64,000 nucleotides of DNA, taken from Proteobacteria bacterium UBA981 (GTDB taxonomy: Bacteria > Pseudomonadota > Gammaproteobacteria > Ga0077536). Where the stretch lies: positions 62,001 to 126,000 of the forward strand of contig DBBP01000024.1 in the NCBI GenBank assembly GCA_002292285.1, read 5' to 3'. The notes beneath the pieces were generated by a model. It had not been told where the DNA came from, did not search any database, and was given only the letters and a program-made list of their open reading frames with translations. Shown here in pieces: positions 60,317 to 64,000 of this stretch. A program made the translations under genes and the position numbers. The first letter of the stretch is position 1. Every line of letters starts with the position of its first letter.

Positions 60317-61483
60317 ATGCTGCGCTTGCCGATCAGGGAGCGGGCGAATTGGCAAGCGCAGGCCACCGAGTTTGGCTTTCAGTTTCATTCCATGAACGGG
60401 GCGCGCTACTGGGATGAACGGGCCTACTATCAATTTAGCCTGAAGCAGATCGAGGAGGGCATTGAGGCGCCGACTGAGTCGGTTCACCAGATGTGTCTGG
60501 CCGTGGTCGATGCAGTCGTCGCTGATGATCAACTCATGCGACGATTCTGCATTCCAGAAGGCCATTGGGATCTCGTGCGCAACTCGTGGATCAATGGCGA
60601 TCCGAGTCTGTATTCGCGTCTCGATTTCGCCTACGCCGGTAATGATGTAGCGAAGCTCTATGAGAACAACGCCGATACCCCAACGAGCATTTATGAAACC
60701 GGGTTCTGGCAGTGGCTGTGGCTACAGGACAATGTTGATGCCGGCGTCTTGCCAAGGGCTTCGGATCAGTTCAATAGTGTCCAGGAAAAGCTCATTAATC
60801 GATTTAAGGATCTGCACTATCTGACGCCAGACCGGCTGCTGCATTTTGCGTGCTGTAAAGACAGCGAAGAGGATCGCGGCACTGTTCAGTATCTCGAAGA
60901 TTGCGCGGGCGCTGCAGGCATCACCAGCGAGTTTGTCCACATAGAAGACATTGGCCGGGACGAGCACAAAGACTTTAGCGACCTTGACGATCAGGTGATT
61001 ACCTGGATGTTCAAGCTCTATCCCTGGGAGTTCATGTTTCGCGAGGAATTTGGCGCGCATTTGGGCCAGAACAATATTCGCTGGCTTGAACCGCCGTGGA
61101 AAAGCATCCTGTCGAATAAGGCGCTTTTGCCGTTGCTATGGAAAATGTTCCCCGAACACCCGAATCTCTTGCCGGCGTTTTTTGAGGATGAACTCCACCT
61201 CGCGACCGGCTGTGAGGCGCTGATAAAAAAGCCCATCTTTTCGCGCGAAGGCGCGAACATCTCCATCGTTCGCAACATGAACGAAGTTGTCGCGTCGGAC
61301 GGGCCTTATGGCGAAGAAGGATATGTTTACCAGGCGGCGCATATGTTGCCGACATTCGCGGGCAACCACACGCTGATCGGCAGTTGGTTGATCGATGACA
61401 CGGCGGCCGGCATTTCTATTCGTGAAGACGCCGGGCCAATCACGCAAGACACGAGTCGCTATCTTCCCCACATCATTGTGTAG
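60317..61483 (+). CDS. yjfC: Glutathionylspermidine synthase-like ATP-grasp ligase (YjfC)
   Basis: This 388-residue enzyme of the glutathionylspermidine-synthase C-terminal family has FQFHSMNGARYWDERAYYQFS near the start, YETGFWQWLWL, and IFSREGANISIV and GEEGYVYQAAHMLPTF at the ATP-grasp core. Members form an amide bond between a carboxylate and an amine at the expense of ATP. The amidase domain of the Escherichia coli bifunctional enzyme is absent, as in YgiC/YjfC. Start ATG 60317 follows the yjfM stop by five bases. It is the last gene of the operon, and its substrate is unknown. Confidence 0.9.
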   Translation: MLRLPIRERANWQAQATEFGFQFHSMNGARYWDERAYYQFSLKQIEEGIEAPTESVHQMCLAVVDAVVADDQLMRRFCIPEGHWDLVRNSWINGDPSLYSRLDFAYAGNDVAKLYENNADTPTSIYETGFWQWLWLQDNVDAGVLPRASDQFNSVQEKLINRFKDLHYLTPDRLLHFACCKDSEEDRGTVQYLEDCAGAAGITSEFVHIEDIGRDEHKDFSDLDDQVITWMFKLYPWEFMFREEFGAHLGQNNIRWLEPPWKSILSNKALLPLLWKMFPEHPNLLPAFFEDELHLATGCEALIKKPIFSREGANISIVRNMNEVVASDGPYGEEGYVYQAAHMLPTFAGNHTLIGSWLIDDTAAGISIREDAGPITQDTSRYLPHIIV

Positions 61484-61518
61484 TGGCACGCTAACCGGTA
61501 GGCCAGGTGCGCATGGCC

Positions 61519-63147
61519 TTAGTCGTCGAGTAAAGCTTCCAGCTGAAACCGGGCGATCTTCGCCGACTGCGTGCGCGGCCACTCATCGCCCTGCAGAATT
61601 TTCAACTTACGCGGTATTTTGAACGGCGCCATGCGTTCGCCCGACCAGTTGCGTAACGCCTCGAGGGTGAGTGGGGCTGCGTTCGGCGCGAGTTCCACAA
61701 ACGCCGCGGGAATTTCTCCGCGCCGGTCGTCGTAGACTCCCACGACTTGGACATTAAAGACGTCAGGGTGGTCTTTCAGTACGCGCTCTATCTCGGCAGC
61801 CGCAACATTTTCGCCACCCACCTTGATGAGATCTTTTATGCGCGTGACAAATTCGTAGCGCCCGTCCTCACGCCGCTTGAGAACGTCGCCGGTCAAAAAG
61901 TATCCGTCGTCGCTATAAAAGCGTTTCAGTTCTTCCTCCGACAGACCTTCATAGTGCAGATGGGTGCGGCCCTTGAACCAGGCTTCGCCGATGCCGGGGC
62001 CGATGACCTCCTCACCAGATTCGGGTTCAACCAGTTTCAGATCAAAACCTGGCAGCGGCCTGCCGCAAGTCGTCAGTTGGATCTCGCGTGGGTCGTCGAT
62101 ACGCGTGCTGATTGAGAGCCCCTGAGTTTCGGTCATGCCATAAGCCTGGAGCAGATGGTCGTAACCGATACGATCGATCAAGGTCACGATATCCTGATAG
62201 GGCATCGTTGCGCCCCCGAAAAATCCGACTCGCACTGACTCGAATGCCGCTGGGTCGAAGGCGGGGTCATGCACAATCTCTTTCAGCATGGTGGGAATGC
62301 CGGATAGCACGGTGACTTTTTCCTGTACGCACATGCGTACGATCGATGGGCCGTCGAATTCGGCCGACATGACCAGGGTTGCGCCATGCACCATCGCGGC
62401 CAGTACGCACCAGAAGTTTCCGGCGATGTAGAACACCGGGAAGGAAGTCAGGATGCGGTCATTGCCGTTGATGCCCGCAGCCAGCGTAGTCCAGTTATGG
62501 ACGTTGCCGATGCAATCGTGCGGGATGACCGCGCCCTTGGGGCGACCGGTTGAACCCGAGGTGTAGAACACGAGCACTGGGTCTTGCGGTTGACGCGCAG
62601 CGGCGAGCGCCGGGAAATCGAGTGTCAGTCCGCTTGCACGTGCGCGTTCAAGCACGGTCGGCATGCTCACCGTCCCCGGCACCGCATCACCGGAGACGAG
62701 TACGATTGACTGTAAATCCGGCAGGGTCGGGATCGCGGCTTGCTCACCTTGGCCGAGGTCGCCGCCGGCGATCTCGGCCAAGCGTTCGAGATAATCGTTG
62801 CTGAGGAAATTGGGTTGCGTTATGAGGACCTTCGCGCGACCACGAGTGAGAATATCGGCGGCCTCGTCGGCGCGAAAGCGCGCATTGAGCGGCACGATGA
62901 CAACCCCGAGCAGGGCAGCGGCATATTCTGCAATTACCCATTCAGGACTGTTCGATAACCACACTGCTACGCGATCGCCTGGTCGGCAATCGAGCGCATG
63001 GAGGGCGAGTGCAAGGCGCTCGACCTCGACGTTGAGTTGTTGATAAGTGAAACGTTGCCCATCGGCGCTGACCACTGCTTCATGATCGGGTACTCGCGAC
63101 ACGGTGTTCAGATAGGCCTCAGCAACAGTCGTTGGGATTTCGCTCAT
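61519..63147 (-). CDS. Acyl-CoA synthetase (AMP-dependent ligase)
   Basis: This 542-residue ANL-superfamily enzyme activates a carboxylic acid through an acyl-AMP to the CoA thioester. VFYTSGSTGRPKGAVIPHDC is the P-loop-like A3 motif, and QAYGMTETQGLSIS the A5 motif. YFLTGDVLKRREDGRYEFVTRIKDLIKVGGENVAAAEIE (in part) spans the hinge to the C-terminal domain. It should feed the acyl-CoA dehydrogenases elsewhere in the region. Substrate preference is not clear. It is convergent with the yjf-type operon and lies after the dioxygenase gene on the same strand. Confidence 0.92.
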   Translation of the reverse strand: MSEIPTTVAEAYLNTVSRVPDHEAVVSADGQRFTYQQLNVEVERLALALHALDCRPGDRVAVWLSNSPEWVIAEYAAALLGVVIVPLNARFRADEAADILTRGRAKVLITQPNFLSNDYLERLAEIAGGDLGQGEQAAIPTLPDLQSIVLVSGDAVPGTVSMPTVLERARASGLTLDFPALAAARQPQDPVLVFYTSGSTGRPKGAVIPHDCIGNVHNWTTLAAGINGNDRILTSFPVFYIAGNFWCVLAAMVHGATLVMSAEFDGPSIVRMCVQEKVTVLSGIPTMLKEIVHDPAFDPAAFESVRVGFFGGATMPYQDIVTLIDRIGYDHLLQAYGMTETQGLSISTRIDDPREIQLTTCGRPLPGFDLKLVEPESGEEVIGPGIGEAWFKGRTHLHYEGLSEEELKRFYSDDGYFLTGDVLKRREDGRYEFVTRIKDLIKVGGENVAAAEIERVLKDHPDVFNVQVVGVYDDRRGEIPAAFVELAPNAAPLTLEALRNWSGERMAPFKIPRKLKILQGDEWPRTQSAKIARFQLEALLDD

Positions 63148-63219
63148 CGTGTCTCACTAATATTGTCGGCGGCGGTGTGGCCGTCGCTGCCCGGGTGGCG
63201 GGGAAATTGCGGGGAACGG

Positions 63220-64000
63220 CTAGCGTAGAAAGAGGCTAGGACTGGACTCGTTAACGTAGCCCAAAAAATTATTCGCTACCCAATAACCGATCAGCTTTTG
63301 CAGTGGTCGGGACAGCGTTTTCGCGATCTCGGGCGGCACGCCGAGAAACTGATTTTCCTGCTGCCGCAACCAGGCACGGCAGTAGATGACGGTGATGCCG
63401 AGTCGCGCCGCGTCCGTCGTGTTCGAGCCGCCAGCGTGGAACAGCGACCCGTCCCAGACCATCACTGAACCGGCCGGCATTTCCGCTTTGACGATTTCAA
63501 CGTCCGGGCGCGGCTCTTCACCTGCATCGAGATGCGAGCGTGGAATCAACAAAGTCGCGCCGTTAGCCGCAGTAAAGTCGTCGATGGCCCACATCGTATT
63601 CACACTCAAGGGCATGTGCGGGCGGGTGAGCGGGTAGTAGCCGTCATCGCGATGAAATGCCTGCGCCGTTTCGCCGGGCAGCAGGTTGACAGTGCTGGCG
63701 ATGGATAACTGAATCTGATCGTCGAGATGCGCTTCCATCACCGCCATCACGTGCGGATGCAAGTACAAGTCGTCTAGGACGCGGGTGCGCGCAACCAGGT
63801 TGTACAGACGTTGGGTTACAAAGCCGCCAAAGTCCGACGTGCCCCGCGCGAGGCCCGCATGCAGGCGCTCGAACTCGGCGCGAATCTCGGCAACCTTGTC
63901 GAGGTTAATCTGATCGTTGAGGATGACATAACCCTCGCGCTGCAGCGTCGCGACCGCGTCGACCGCCGCCGCACGCTCGGCGGGGCTCGACAATCGCTTC
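63220..64000 (-). CDS. Phytanoyl-CoA dioxygenase (PhyH) family protein, 5' end outside window
   Basis: At least 257 residues of an Fe(II)/2-oxoglutarate-dependent oxygenase are visible. AFHRDDGYYPL gives the HxD iron ligands, and WDGSLFHAGGSNTT the distal histidine, with a following RLGITVIY segment likely carrying the 2-oxoglutarate arginine. The frame continues to the window edge without a convincing start (a TTG at 63993 has no support), so the N terminus is probably beyond it. It hydroxylates an aliphatic or acyl substrate. It is adjacent to the acyl-CoA synthetase, which suggests a shared lipid or terpenoid pathway. Confidence 0.85.
   Translation of the reverse strand, partial: KRLSSPAERAAAVDAVATLQREGYVILNDQINLDKVAEIRAEFERLHAGLARGTSDFGGFVTQRLYNLVARTRVLDDLYLHPHVMAVMEAHLDDQIQLSIASTVNLLPGETAQAFHRDDGYYPLTRPHMPLSVNTMWAIDDFTAANGATLLIPRSHLDAGEEPRPDVEIVKAEMPAGSVMVWDGSLFHAGGSNTTDAARLGITVIYCRAWLRQQENQFLGVPPEIAKTLSRPLQKLIGYWVANNFLGYVNESSPSLFLR

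Overview
The window is a 64 kb bacterial chromosome segment with compact coding, moderately high GC, and Shine-Dalgarno-led genes. It looks like a heterotrophic gammaproteobacterium. The main support is a yjfI-yjfJ-yjfK-yjfL-yjfM-yjfC type operon, a VF530-type small protein, a YheS-like ABC-F ATPase and a RAYT/REP system. The genus cannot be read from the sequence. No rRNA, tRNA, CRISPR array or prophage was seen.

Region 1 (about 1-34 kb) is catabolic. It carries three COG3653-type D-aminoacylase-like amidohydrolases and a lipoprotein amidohydrolase. It also has two Baeyer-Villiger-type flavin monooxygenases (a third lies at 46 kb), an acyl-CoA dehydrogenase pair that looks heteromeric, a third acyl-CoA dehydrogenase, and an ACAD-like flavin monooxygenase. 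Further members are an enoyl-CoA hydratase, a CaiB-type CoA transferase, an Old Yellow Enzyme, an epoxide hydrolase, short-chain dehydrogenases, and a tungsten-type aldehyde ferredoxin oxidoreductase followed by a MoaD-like protein. Together these suggest oxidation of cyclic or branched hydrophobic substrates through ketone, ester/lactone and CoA-thioester steps; the actual substrate is unknown. A receiver-Ser/Thr kinase fusion, a three-domain RidA-like protein and an ABC-F ATPase are interspersed. Two genes are visibly decayed: a carboxymuconolactone-decarboxylase remnant and a luciferase-like monooxygenase with an internal deletion.

Region 2 (35.2-45.9 kb, all minus strand, tightly packed) looks like a surface-glycan or modified-sugar locus. 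It holds three SAM methyltransferases, a glutamine-dependent asparagine synthase-like amidotransferase, two glycosyltransferases, and two tandem 673-residue HAD-fold proteins of COG5610 type that abut end to end.

Region 3 (46-55.5 kb) returns to redox metabolism: a third flavin monooxygenase, a GST-like protein, a quinohemoprotein (PQQ plus cytochrome c) alcohol dehydrogenase, a second Old Yellow Enzyme preceded by a coupled 42-codon ORF, a GFA-like zinc protein and two SDRs. It ends with a REP-associated tyrosine transposase enclosed by its own repeats. A second, related palindromic repeat family occurs at 13.0 and 24.7 kb.

Region 4 (55.5-61.5 kb) is the most coherent system. A DUF6471/rhomboid pair is divergent from a seven-gene envelope-stress-like operon: YjfI, a PspA/IM30-type YjfJ, a two-TM potassium channel with an RCK-like domain, YjfK, YjfL, lipoprotein YjfM, and the ATP-grasp glutathionylspermidine-synthase-like YjfC. 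The right edge has an acyl-CoA synthetase and a truncated phytanoyl-CoA dioxygenase-like gene.
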